Below are positions 1-6,151 of a stretch of 6,503 nucleotides of DNA, piece after piece. Source of the DNA: Oscillospiraceae bacterium. Its GTDB lineage: Bacteria; Bacillota_A; Clostridia; Saccharofermentanales; Saccharofermentanaceae. Position numbers and translations under genes: made by a program. The notes beneath the pieces were generated by a model. That model did not search any database. It had not been told where the DNA came from and saw nothing but the letters and a program-made list of their open reading frames with translations. Every line of letters begins with the position of its first letter. Position 1 is the first letter of the stretch. The stretch is from positions 1 through 6,503 of the forward strand of contig CADCPU010000139.1 in the NCBI GenBank assembly GCA_902803365.1, written 5' to 3'.

Positions 1-1
1 G

Positions 2-2752
2 ATCACATACAGCATCGAGGAAGCTCTCGCTGCAGCAGACAGGATCGGTTATCCTGTCATCCTCCGTCCTGCATTCACGCTCGGCGGTACAGGCGGCGGT
101 TTTGCCGATGACCCTGAAGAACTCAAGGTAATGATGAAGAATGCTCTTGCTCTTTCGCCTGTACATCAGGTCCTTATCGAGAAGAGTATCAAGGGCTATA
201 AGGAGATCGAGTACGAGGTAATCCGTGACGCCAACGATACAGCCATCACGGTATGTAACATGGAGAACCTCGATCCTGTAGGAATCCACACAGGTGACTC
301 CATCGTCGTTGCTCCTTCACAGACTCTTACAAACAAGGAATATCACATGCTCCGTGACAGTGCCCTCAAGATCATCCGTGCACTCGGAGTTAAGGGAGGA
401 TGTAACTGCCAGTTCGCACTTGATCCTCATTCCTTTAAATACTATGTAATCGAAGTTAACCCTCGTGTATCGAGATCTTCCGCTCTTGCTTCCAAGGCCA
501 GCGGTTATCCGATCGCACGTGTATCCGCTAAGATCGCCGTAGGCATGAACCTTGACGAGATCGAGCTTGCGAACACACCTGCATGCTTTGAGCCTGCACT
601 CGACTATGTAGTAACAAAGATGCCTCGATTCCCGTTCGATAAATTCCCTGCAGCTTTGAACAAGCTCTCCACGCAGATGAAGGCGACAGGTGAGGTAATG
701 AGCGTCGGCCGTACTTTCGAAGAGAGCCTTCTTAAGGCTATCCGCTCTCTTGAGGACAGCAAGAACCACATCCACATGACAAAGTTCGATTCCGAGCACA
801 TGTCCGTAGATGATCTGCTCGAGTACATCAAGGAAGGCACAGACGACCGAATCTATGCTATCTCACAGCTCATGTGGCTGGGTGTGGATATATTCCGTAT
901 CTACGACATCACGAAGATCGATATGTTCTTCCTCGATAAGATCAAGAAGATCGTTGATTTCGAGAAGGAGATGGAAGAAAACAAGGGATCTATGGAGCAC
1001 CTGATCGAAGCAAAGAAGATGGGATTTTCCGATTCTTATGTTGCTGAACTCTGGGGCAAGACCGAGGACGAAGTATATGAACTCCGTCTCAAGAACAACA
1101 TCGCTCCTGTCTACAAGATGATCGATACATGTGCTTCCGAGTTTGAGAGCTATGTACCTTACTTCTATTCGACATATGCTGATGAGAACGAGTCGATCGT
1201 ATCCGATGCAAAGAAGGTCATCGTTTTGGGTTCGGGTCCTATCCGTATCGGTCAGGGTGTCGAGTTCGACTACTCGACTGTCCACGCAGTAAGGACCATT
1301 CAGGAGTGCGGTTATGAGGCTATCGTAATCAACAACAACCCTGAGACTGTATCAACAGACTATACAACGGCAGACAAGCTCTACTTCGAGCCTCTGACTA
1401 CCGAAGACGTAATGAATATCATCAATCTCGAGAAGCCTCTCGGTGTTATCGCAACATTGGGCGGTCAGACGGCAGTCAACCTCGCTGATTCTCTCCACCG
1501 CCGCGGTGTCAAGATCATCGGTACTGACTGTGACGCCATCGAAAAGGCCGAGAACCGTGACGCTTTCGATGCCGTCATCAAATCTCTCGAGATCCCTAAC
1601 CCTAAGGGTGAAGCTGTTACAGATATCCCGACAGGTAAGAAGGTCGCTGAAAAGATCGGCTATCCTGTTCTCGTCCGTCCTTCATTCGTATTGGGCGGCC
1701 GTGCAATGGAGATCGTTGCTAACGAGACGATGCTCGTTAAGTACTTGAAGAACGCCGTTGAAGTTGATGAGGACAAGCCTGTCCTTATCGATAAGTACCT
1801 CGTAGGTAAAGAAGTCGAGGTCGACGCTATCTGTGACGGTAAGGAAGTATTTATCCCTGGTATCATGGAGCTCGTTGAGCGTACAGGTGTCCACTCCGGT
1901 GACAGTACGAGCGTATATCCTCCGTTCTCGATCTCACAGAAGGTCAAGGATACGATCTGTGATTACACGACTCGCCTGGGTCTCGGTATCGGCATCGTAG
2001 GTCTCTTCAACATTCAGTTCATCGTAGACAAGGACGACAGCGTCTATGTAATCGAGGTAAACCCTCGTGCATCAAGAAGCGTTCCGTTCCTCAGCAAGTC
2101 AACAGACCAGAACCTCGTTCATATCGCGACAAAGGCAATGCTCGGCATCAGCCTCAAGGAGCAGGGCGTAACACGTCTTACACCTCCTGAACAGTCCGAC
2201 CGCTGGTACGTAAAGGCTCCTGCATTCTCATTCCAGAAGCTCGACGGTATGGATTCATACCTCTCTCCTGAGATGAAGTCAACAGGTGAGGCCATCGGTT
2301 ACGACAAGCGCCTGAACCGTGCATTCTATAAGGCACTCCAGGCATCCGGCATCAAGATGAAGGGTTACGGTACGGTTATCGTTACTCTCGCTGATGAGGA
2401 TAAGGAAGAAGCACTTCCTCTTATCAGAAAGTTCTACGATCTTGGTTTCAATATCGAAGCTACGGCAGGTACCGCGAACTACCTGAAGCAGCACGGCATC
2501 AGGACACGTATCAGGGGCAAGCTCTCCGAGGGCAGCACTGAGATCCTCGATTCCATCCGCGCAGGTTATGTAAGCTACATCATTAATACACGTGCGATCC
2601 TCTCAGGTGTCCACTTTGAAGACGGTGTTGCTATCCGCCGTTGTGCTATCCAGAATGGCGTAACGCTCTTCACATCACTTGATACCGTTAAGATCCTCCT
2701 CGACGTACTCGAGGAAACGATCCCGGGTATCTCCACGATCAACGGAATCTGA
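2..2752 (+). CDS. carB: Carbamoyl phosphate synthase large subunit, 5'-truncated by window edge
   Basis: This is the ATP-dependent synthetase subunit that makes carbamoyl phosphate from bicarbonate and glutamine-derived ammonia, for pyrimidine and arginine synthesis in the cytoplasm. The frame is open from base 2, giving 916 residues. Aligning VILRPAFTLGG with the E. coli region around Arg169 suggests about 147 N-terminal residues are missing, so the full length would be near 1060, normal for CarB. Visible in order: the rest of the first ATP-grasp half, with a Gly-rich loop near residues 22-37 and EVNPRVSRSSALASKA near 151-166; a helical linker domain near 240-390; the second half opening with VLGSGPIRIGQG near 405; a second ATP-grasp domain with VRPSFVLGGRAMEIV near 558 and EVNPRASRS near 683; and a C-terminal MGS-like allosteric domain from about 790. 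The two halves are the family's known internal duplication. Both active halves look intact. Any carA partner would lie outside the window. A terminator follows the stop codon closely. Confidence 0.97.
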   Translation: MTYSIEEALAAADRIGYPVILRPAFTLGGTGGGFADDPEELKVMMKNALALSPVHQVLIEKSIKGYKEIEYEVIRDANDTAITVCNMENLDPVGIHTGDSIVVAPSQTLTNKEYHMLRDSALKIIRALGVKGGCNCQFALDPHSFKYYVIEVNPRVSRSSALASKASGYPIARVSAKIAVGMNLDEIELANTPACFEPALDYVVTKMPRFPFDKFPAALNKLSTQMKATGEVMSVGRTFEESLLKAIRSLEDSKNHIHMTKFDSEHMSVDDLLEYIKEGTDDRIYAISQLMWLGVDIFRIYDITKIDMFFLDKIKKIVDFEKEMEENKGSMEHLIEAKKMGFSDSYVAELWGKTEDEVYELRLKNNIAPVYKMIDTCASEFESYVPYFYSTYADENESIVSDAKKVIVLGSGPIRIGQGVEFDYSTVHAVRTIQECGYEAIVINNNPETVSTDYTTADKLYFEPLTTEDVMNIINLEKPLGVIATLGGQTAVNLADSLHRRGVKIIGTDCDAIEKAENRDAFDAVIKSLEIPNPKGEAVTDIPTGKKVAEKIGYPVLVRPSFVLGGRAMEIVANETMLVKYLKNAVEVDEDKPVLIDKYLVGKEVEVDAICDGKEVFIPGIMELVERTGVHSGDSTSVYPPFSISQKVKDTICDYTTRLGLGIGIVGLFNIQFIVDKDDSVYVIEVNPRASRSVPFLSKSTDQNLVHIATKAMLGISLKEQGVTRLTPPEQSDRWYVKAPAFSFQKLDGMDSYLSPEMKSTGEAIGYDKRLNRAFYKALQASGIKMKGYGTVIVTLADEDKEEALPLIRKFYDLGFNIEATAGTANYLKQHGIRTRIRGKLSEGSTEILDSIRAGYVSYIINTRAILSGVHFEDGVAIRRCAIQNGVTLFTSLDTVKILLDVLEETIPGISTINGI

Positions 2753-2775
2753 TCAATCTATAGCTGAAATATTTT

Positions 2776-2818
2776 AAAGCCGCCTGCGGGTATGAACCTG
2801 CCGGCGGTTTTTGTTTTT
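2776..2818 (+). terminator. Intrinsic terminator after carB
   Basis: A GC-rich stem pairs 2780-2791 (CCGCCTGCGGGT) with 2796-2807 (ACCTGCCGGCGG) around an ATGA loop. The 12-bp stem has one T/C mismatch and one G-U pair. It is flanked by an A-run (2776-2778) and followed by two T-runs (2808-2812 and 2814-2818). Lying 23 bases after the carB stop, it probably ends that transcript and separates it from the regions to the right. Confidence 0.9.
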
Positions 2819-2836
2819 GTGGGTGGGCACGTGCTG

Positions 2837-2989
2837 TTCCATACACGAAACGTTTCTTATATATTTGTATGGAAAGCGAGGTTTAAAAACTCCATACAAA
2901 ATGTTGATTTCTTCATTCTGTATGGAACTGTGCTCAGATCAGCCGGAAAAAACTCCATACATATTTCTGTTTTGGCTGATCTGTATGGA
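2837..2989. repeat. Three-unit array of 36-nt palindromic repeats (TCCATACA / TGTATGGA)
   Basis: Three units lie at 2838-2873, 2891-2926 and 2954-2989. Each begins with TCCATACA and ends with its exact reverse complement TGTATGGA. Each has a 20-nt interior, so the arms start exactly 28 bases apart in all three. The interiors differ in sequence and are T-rich; the first contains the perfect palindrome GAAACGTTTC (2847-2856). Units 2 and 3 share the 14-nt lead AAAAACTCCATACA (2885-2898 and 2948-2961). Gaps between units are 17 and 27 nt. A degenerate further copy of an arm (TTCATACAGA) appears at 3020-3029. This is an interspersed palindromic array in non-coding sequence. It could be REP-like units, ends of a small mobile element, binding sites for a protein, or RNA hairpins. 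I do not recognise a named family. Confidence 0.85.
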
Positions 2990-3003
2990 AGTGAAGCTTT
3001 GCA

Positions 3004-3125
3004 AGACCCACTTGTCACTTTCATACAGATCCGTGTGATTGAGCGTCAAGACTGGCGAAGGCACCGCAAGCGGCTTAATGTCTTGATGCCATAACATGGA
3101 TCTGTTATTGTAATCAAGCGGGTCT
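3004..3125. repeat. Long concentric (nested) inverted repeat, possible structured RNA or element remnant
   Basis: Several inverted repeats share one centre near 3066. The outer arm AGACCCACTTG (3004-3014) matches CAAGCGGGTCT (3115-3125) with one mismatch. The middle arm 3025-3036 (ACAGATCCGTGT) pairs with 3094-3105 over 12 positions with one G-U, and two more pairs follow a single mismatch. The inner arm GCGTCAAGAC (3043-3052) pairs with GTCTTGATGC (3080-3089) with one G-U. The apex is CCGC-AA-GCGG (3064-3073), flanked by AAG/CTT. Together they can fold into one long interrupted hairpin of about 120 nt on either strand. No RNA family was recognised, and no promoter or terminator for it was clear, so whether it acts as RNA or DNA is open. 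Confidence 0.7.
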
Positions 3126-3324
3126 CGTAAGTATCTGTACACGGCTTCTGTTTTTTCACTTGCTTTTTTCGGCGCCAGTTTAATTGTAAGAACGAATAGT
3201 TCCACTTTTATCTAGGAATGATGCGAAAAACTTTTAATATAATATTTTAGTAGTAATACCATATTTACAAATTTAGGTCTTTTAAGTTTCTGTTCCACTT
3301 GAAAATCAAAGAAATTTGTTTTTT
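3126..3324. other. AT-rich intergenic stretch without a supported gene
   Basis: No gene is supported here. The left part (to about 3180) contains T-runs and a GGCGCC site at 3173-3178. The right part is very AT-rich. A 9-nt direct repeat GTTCCACTT occurs at 3199-3207 and 3292-3300. A TATAAT hexamer at 3238-3243 has no convincing -35 box at proper spacing. The short AT-only stem CAAA-GAAA-TTTG followed by eight Ts (3307-3326) is too weak to call a terminator. Confidence 0.5.
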
Positions 3325-3360
3325 TTGTGTCAAATGTGTCATCCTTATTGACACAATTGT
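3325..3360. promoter_or_regulatory. Putative operator with TGTGTCA/TGACACA boxes
   Basis: TTGTGTCA (3325-3332) and its exact reverse complement TGACACAA (3349-3356) form an 8-bp inverted repeat. A second direct TGTGTCA lies at 3335-3341, nine bases after the first. The palindrome ACAATTGT (3353-3360) overlaps the right arm. The cluster lies 62 bases ahead of the regulator's start codon and contains a TTGACA hexamer. This is a typical arrangement for autoregulation by an XRE-family protein; binding by this regulator is inferred. Confidence 0.5.
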
Positions 3361-3391
3361 CTATTGAAACCAGATTGTGTTCTGATATGGT
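3348..3391 (+). promoter_or_regulatory. Candidate sigma-A-type promoter for the five-gene cluster
   Basis: A consensus -35 box TTGACA sits at 3348-3353, inside the operator-like repeat, but the hexamer 17 bases later (CAGATT, 3371-3376) is a poor -10. An alternative pair is TTGAAA (3364-3369) with TATGGT (3386-3391) at 16-base spacing. Either would start transcription shortly upstream of the regulator's RBS. The exact start is not settled by sequence. Confidence 0.35.
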
Positions 3392-3421
3392 TAAGTTACG
3401 ACAAAGGTACAGGTGATTTAT

Positions 3422-3907
3422 ATGATTGGTGAAAGAATTAAGAGTATTAGACTTAGGCAAGGGGTGACTCAGAGCGTTCTGGCTGAGCACATTGGTGTTA
3501 GTAAACGTACTTTGTGCAGATGGGAAGGAGGAGAATGCGTACCAGATGCTGAAAGTGTTTCGAAGATAGCGCAATATTTGGAGGTTGATATAAATGAACT
3601 TGTCAGTGAGGACATATATGATAAAGATTTGTCCAATAAAAAACCTATTGAGGATATTACTGATAAAGTAAATCAAGTGTCATCTGATATATCTGAGATT
3701 CGAGTCGAAATGAACTCGCAGATTGAAAGCGTCATTGATAACCTGAAACTTGAAAGACAACAGAAGATTAGAAATATACTTATTGTTGTTTTTGGAATCA
3801 TTATTGTGCTTTTATTACTGTTCTTGATTTGGGTGGAATGGTTTAAGTCACCTGATTATGTTTTATCAGATACAACGAAAGTGAAGGTGATAAGAAGAGA
3901 TGAATAA
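3422..3907 (+). CDS. Membrane-anchored XRE-family transcriptional regulator
   Basis: The 161-residue product has a Cro/C1-type helix-turn-helix domain at about residues 4-60 (GERIKSIRLRQGVTQSVLAE, then recognition-helix region VSKRTLCRWEGG at 26-37). A polar, probably coiled-coil segment follows (about 77-112). One strongly hydrophobic span lies at about 118-138, with a tail of about 23 residues ending in RRDE. With the DNA-binding part in the cytoplasm, the tail would lie outside, so the protein could act as a membrane-tethered one-component regulator. The ATG at 3422 is preferred because AGGTGA (3411-3416) sits five bases upstream; a GTG at 3413 lies inside that RBS. The 3' end overlaps the next start by eight bases, which suggests translational coupling. 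The upstream TGTGTCA boxes are its most likely targets. No specific named family member is recognised. Confidence 0.85.
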   Translation: MIGERIKSIRLRQGVTQSVLAEHIGVSKRTLCRWEGGECVPDAESVSKIAQYLEVDINELVSEDIYDKDLSNKKPIEDITDKVNQVSSDISEIRVEMNSQIESVIDNLKLERQQKIRNILIVVFGIIIVLLLLFLIWVEWFKSPDYVLSDTTKVKVIRRDE

Positions 3908-4487
3908 GATATTTAACTGCATTATTTCAATTTGCTTGATTATTATGATGGCATTAATTTTGCCTATAATTTCATTTGCTGATGAAAATGAAAAATTCGA
4001 TATGATAGCATATGTAGAAAATAATAATATTTCTACTAAAGAAGAATTTGATGAGATGCTTTTGGCTTATACCAATAGTATTCCGGAAGTAAATATCGGA
4101 GATTTAATTTCTTTCTCAGTAGAGATTGATTATGAGAATTGCCTGGTAATTACAACAACCGTTTGTGAATTGCAATCAATGCGTGGATCAGTAACTGGTT
4201 CAGCCAGTAAGAATTACTATTCACAAAACGGGAATAAGATATTTGAAGTGACTGTAGAAGGAACTTTTTCATATGGGAATACTTACTGTAATCCAATATC
4301 TGTTTCGGGTCAGTTTATACCGGTTCTTCTTAGTCTGTGGTCAAGTACACCGGGGTGCTCAATGGGTAATATGTCATATTCAACAGCTTATTGTCGTACA
4401 AGTGGTACAGCAACTAGATTGAATCAAAGTGTATATTATTCTGTAACTTTGACGTGTGATCATACAGGAAGTCTAGGTGGTGATTAA
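3900..4487 (+). CDS. Small secreted protein with six cysteines, function unknown
   Basis: This 195-residue protein begins with a clear Sec signal peptide: a short basic start, a hydrophobic core at about residues 8-24, and likely cleavage after SFA at residue 27. The mature part opens with an acidic, helix-like segment (about 28-65). It then turns Ser/Thr/Tyr/Gly-rich and looks beta-strand-like, with cysteines at 81, 89, 130, 153, 165 and 186. The tail around residues 101-190 (alternating polar and hydrophobic strands, ending LTCDHTGSLGGD) resembles small uncharacterised exported proteins of Bacillota, but that is a general impression, not a family assignment. The gene overlaps the regulator by eight bases. 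AGGTGA at 3885-3890 and a purine-rich stretch up to 3899 serve as RBS. Codon use is strongly AT-biased, unlike carB. It has no evident enzyme motif. Confidence 0.8.
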   Translation: MNKIFNCIISICLIIMMALILPIISFADENEKFDMIAYVENNNISTKEEFDEMLLAYTNSIPEVNIGDLISFSVEIDYENCLVITTTVCELQSMRGSVTGSASKNYYSQNGNKIFEVTVEGTFSYGNTYCNPISVSGQFIPVLLSLWSSTPGCSMGNMSYSTAYCRTSGTATRLNQSVYYSVTLTCDHTGSLGGD

Positions 4488-4512
4488 TAGTATGGATGTT
4501 AATGCACAAAGC

Positions 4513-4521
4513 AGGAGGTGA
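4513..4521 (+). promoter_or_regulatory. Strong ribosome binding site fixing the start at 4529
   Basis: AGGAGGTGA lies seven bases before the ATG at 4529. It is the best Shine-Dalgarno match in the cluster. It shows that an in-frame ATG at 4496 is not the start, since that choice would place the RBS inside the gene and put polar residues before the signal peptide. Confidence 0.85.
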
Positions 4522-4528
4522 AAAATTA

Positions 4529-4957
4529 ATGAAGAGGTTTTTATCTTTTATTTCTTCTGTTATGGTGATTATACTAATGGCAAATGTTGTTTGGGCTGAG
4601 AGTGTTACTATAGGTTCAAATTCAAGTTGGTCAAGCACAAAGACAGTATCCGATAATAATCTTTCCTGGTATGTTTATTGTTCTGGAGTATCCTTTTATG
4701 GTATGCCTAATCAATGGTATCCTTCCGGCTATGAATTGTATTTTAGAGCATATACAGGTGTTAATGGTACTATGGCATCCGGTCTTGCGACTTGTAGAGT
4801 TAATTCATACCCATACCCTGCAGGATCAATTGGACAGACTGGCATAAGTGTTAGTTATTACTCAGGATATGGTGGTTATGGCCAAAGTTATGTGCTTAAA
4901 TGTAATAGTAATTGTTCAGCGCCAACGCAATCGGTATTCTTTAATTGGACAGCATAA
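4529..4957 (+). CDS. Small secreted Tyr/Gly/Ser-rich protein, function unknown
   Basis: The 142-residue product starts MKRF and has a signal peptide with a hydrophobic core at about residues 4-20 and probable cleavage after VWA at residue 23. The mature protein of about 119 residues is rich in Ser, Tyr, Gly and Trp and looks all-beta. It has four cysteines (51, 89, 125, 129), a YSGYGGYGQSYVLKC stretch near 111-125 and an aromatic end (FFNWTA). The overall style (small, exported, aromatic C-terminus) recalls lactococcin-972-like and other small exported beta proteins of Gram-positive bacteria. The match is too loose to assign, so a bacteriocin role is only a guess. It lies 41 bases after the preceding gene with no terminator between. 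Its TAA abuts the next ATG directly. Confidence 0.8.
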   Translation: MKRFLSFISSVMVIILMANVVWAESVTIGSNSSWSSTKTVSDNNLSWYVYCSGVSFYGMPNQWYPSGYELYFRAYTGVNGTMASGLATCRVNSYPYPAGSIGQTGISVSYYSGYGGYGQSYVLKCNSNCSAPTQSVFFNWTA

Positions 4958-6151
4958 ATGAATAAAAAGGCATTAACATCCATACTTATATTATTGCTTC
5001 TAGTTGGCTTGACATCTTGCAGTAATAAGGCGGAAATCGAGTCATCTGTCAGTGAGGGAAGTTCAACAGAAAACAGCATAAAGATTATCACAGCCGACAA
5101 GGTTGAAGAAACTGCGATTGAGCATGATCCGGCAGAGCCATTGATCGTTGAAGACGGGCGGATCATGGGTGAAGTCGGAGATTTTAAGATAAATGCTGCA
5201 GTGCTCTGTCCGAAAGATATCAGAGAGAAAGAGTACAGTCTTTACAAGGGGAAAAAGATATATCAGACTTTTAATTCGTCATCTTTTTTGCCTTCGAGCT
5301 GGGAATTGCTCCGTAAAGACGATACTACAGCCGGAACTTATTGCTATTATAAGGATCCTGAAGATGGAAGGAAATACATAGCGCCTGAAGCTGATGATTG
5401 GTTTGCCTGCAGTGAAATAAATGATGACGGTTATTCGAAGCATAGCATGGAATCGTCGATCGGAATATATGGAGGTATGGAAGATTACACTTTTGATACA
5501 TTGGACTCGGTGCGATACTCTGATGATGCGGATATAGGCTATTCTGATTATATTGAGGATATTGGATTTGATTCGCAAAGCAATGTCCTTGAATATGATA
5601 CACCGATTGATGTTTGCGGCTACGAGCGCTTGTTGATCTATAGACAATCCATAGATGGTGCTCCGTTATTATTTTCTGATACTAATCTTCGTCTTTATTG
5701 GTCTGATGAGCTGGAAGGTGAACATCTTCGTGTTGCATATTTTGCTGTTGCCGATAAAGGTGATTACAGTTATGTTATGCGCGCAGGTTGTGATCACGGA
5801 TGGGATGCTTTTACGGATTTTAAGTCAACTGAAAATAAGGGAACGATCATGATGCCGGAAGAATGGTTGCCTGAAGAAACGCCTGCGATTGGAAAACTGT
5901 TTCTCTGCGGAGAGAAAGATAAAGAAATATACATGGTCGAATTCGGATATATTCCTTTATTTGAATTTGATTCAAGATCTTCTTTTGATGTAGAGGTCGA
6001 TATACCGGATGAATGTTGGTTTGTTCCTGTGTGGAGTGTCAGTATCAGATACAAGGTCAGAGATTTTGAAACAAATGAAGAAAAGCCGGGTACGTATACT
6101 TGCTTAATTAATGCTTTTACAGGTGAGCCGTTATGGAGAACAGAATACTGA
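4958..6151 (+). CDS. Putative surface lipoprotein (397 aa), function unknown
   Basis: The N-terminus is a lipoprotein signal: MNKK, a leucine-rich core, and lipobox LTSC with the lipid-bearing cysteine at residue 21. An acidic, Ser/Glu-rich linker (about 22-65) probably spaces the folded part from the membrane. The remaining 330 residues are acidic and aromatic-rich, with eight further cysteines (84, 129, 151, 220, 278, 317, 353, 382). The C-terminal segment (VWSVSIRYKVRDF, then TCLINAFTGEPLW near 381-393) has the shape of a PepSY/YycI-like ending, where a strand precedes an 'INA.TG' turn. This is a resemblance only. The start codon follows the preceding stop with no gap and has no good Shine-Dalgarno sequence, so translation probably depends on coupling. 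Composition is less AT-rich than the two secreted genes before it. No catalytic motif is evident. Confidence 0.8.
   Translation: MNKKALTSILILLLLVGLTSCSNKAEIESSVSEGSSTENSIKIITADKVEETAIEHDPAEPLIVEDGRIMGEVGDFKINAAVLCPKDIREKEYSLYKGKKIYQTFNSSSFLPSSWELLRKDDTTAGTYCYYKDPEDGRKYIAPEADDWFACSEINDDGYSKHSMESSIGIYGGMEDYTFDTLDSVRYSDDADIGYSDYIEDIGFDSQSNVLEYDTPIDVCGYERLLIYRQSIDGAPLLFSDTNLRLYWSDELEGEHLRVAYFAVADKGDYSYVMRAGCDHGWDAFTDFKSTENKGTIMMPEEWLPEETPAIGKLFLCGEKDKEIYMVEFGYIPLFEFDSRSSFDVEVDIPDECWFVPVWSVSIRYKVRDFETNEEKPGTYTCLINAFTGEPLWRTEY

Noticed and set aside
863..1285. Minus-strand frame inside carB, with other long antisense frames there
   Set aside because: These are shadows of the strongly biased carB codons; CarB is intact and unambiguous in the plus frame.
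2837..2989. Possible CRISPR array
   Set aside because: The repeated element is an 8-bp inverted pair, not a direct repeat of 24 bases or more. There are only three units, the gaps differ in length, and no cas gene is present.
2792..3094. Plus-strand frame of 100 codons after carB
   Set aside because: It starts in the loop of the carB terminator, has no ribosome binding site, and runs through the palindromic array.
3302..3326. AT-only stem followed by eight Ts as a terminator
   Set aside because: The stem is four base pairs of mostly A-T and sits directly upstream of the likely promoter; too weak to support.
3413..3421. GTG at 3413 as start of the regulator
   Set aside because: It lies inside AGGTGA, the RBS of the ATG at 3422, and would add only three residues with no RBS of its own.
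3212..3676. Minus-strand frame of 154 codons over the regulator's 5' half and promoter
   Set aside because: It is antisense to a well-supported HTH gene, has no RBS or domain, and arises from the AT-rich composition.
4496..4528. ATG at 4496 as start of the second secreted protein
   Set aside because: It would place the strong AGGAGGTGA inside the gene and add polar residues before the signal peptide.
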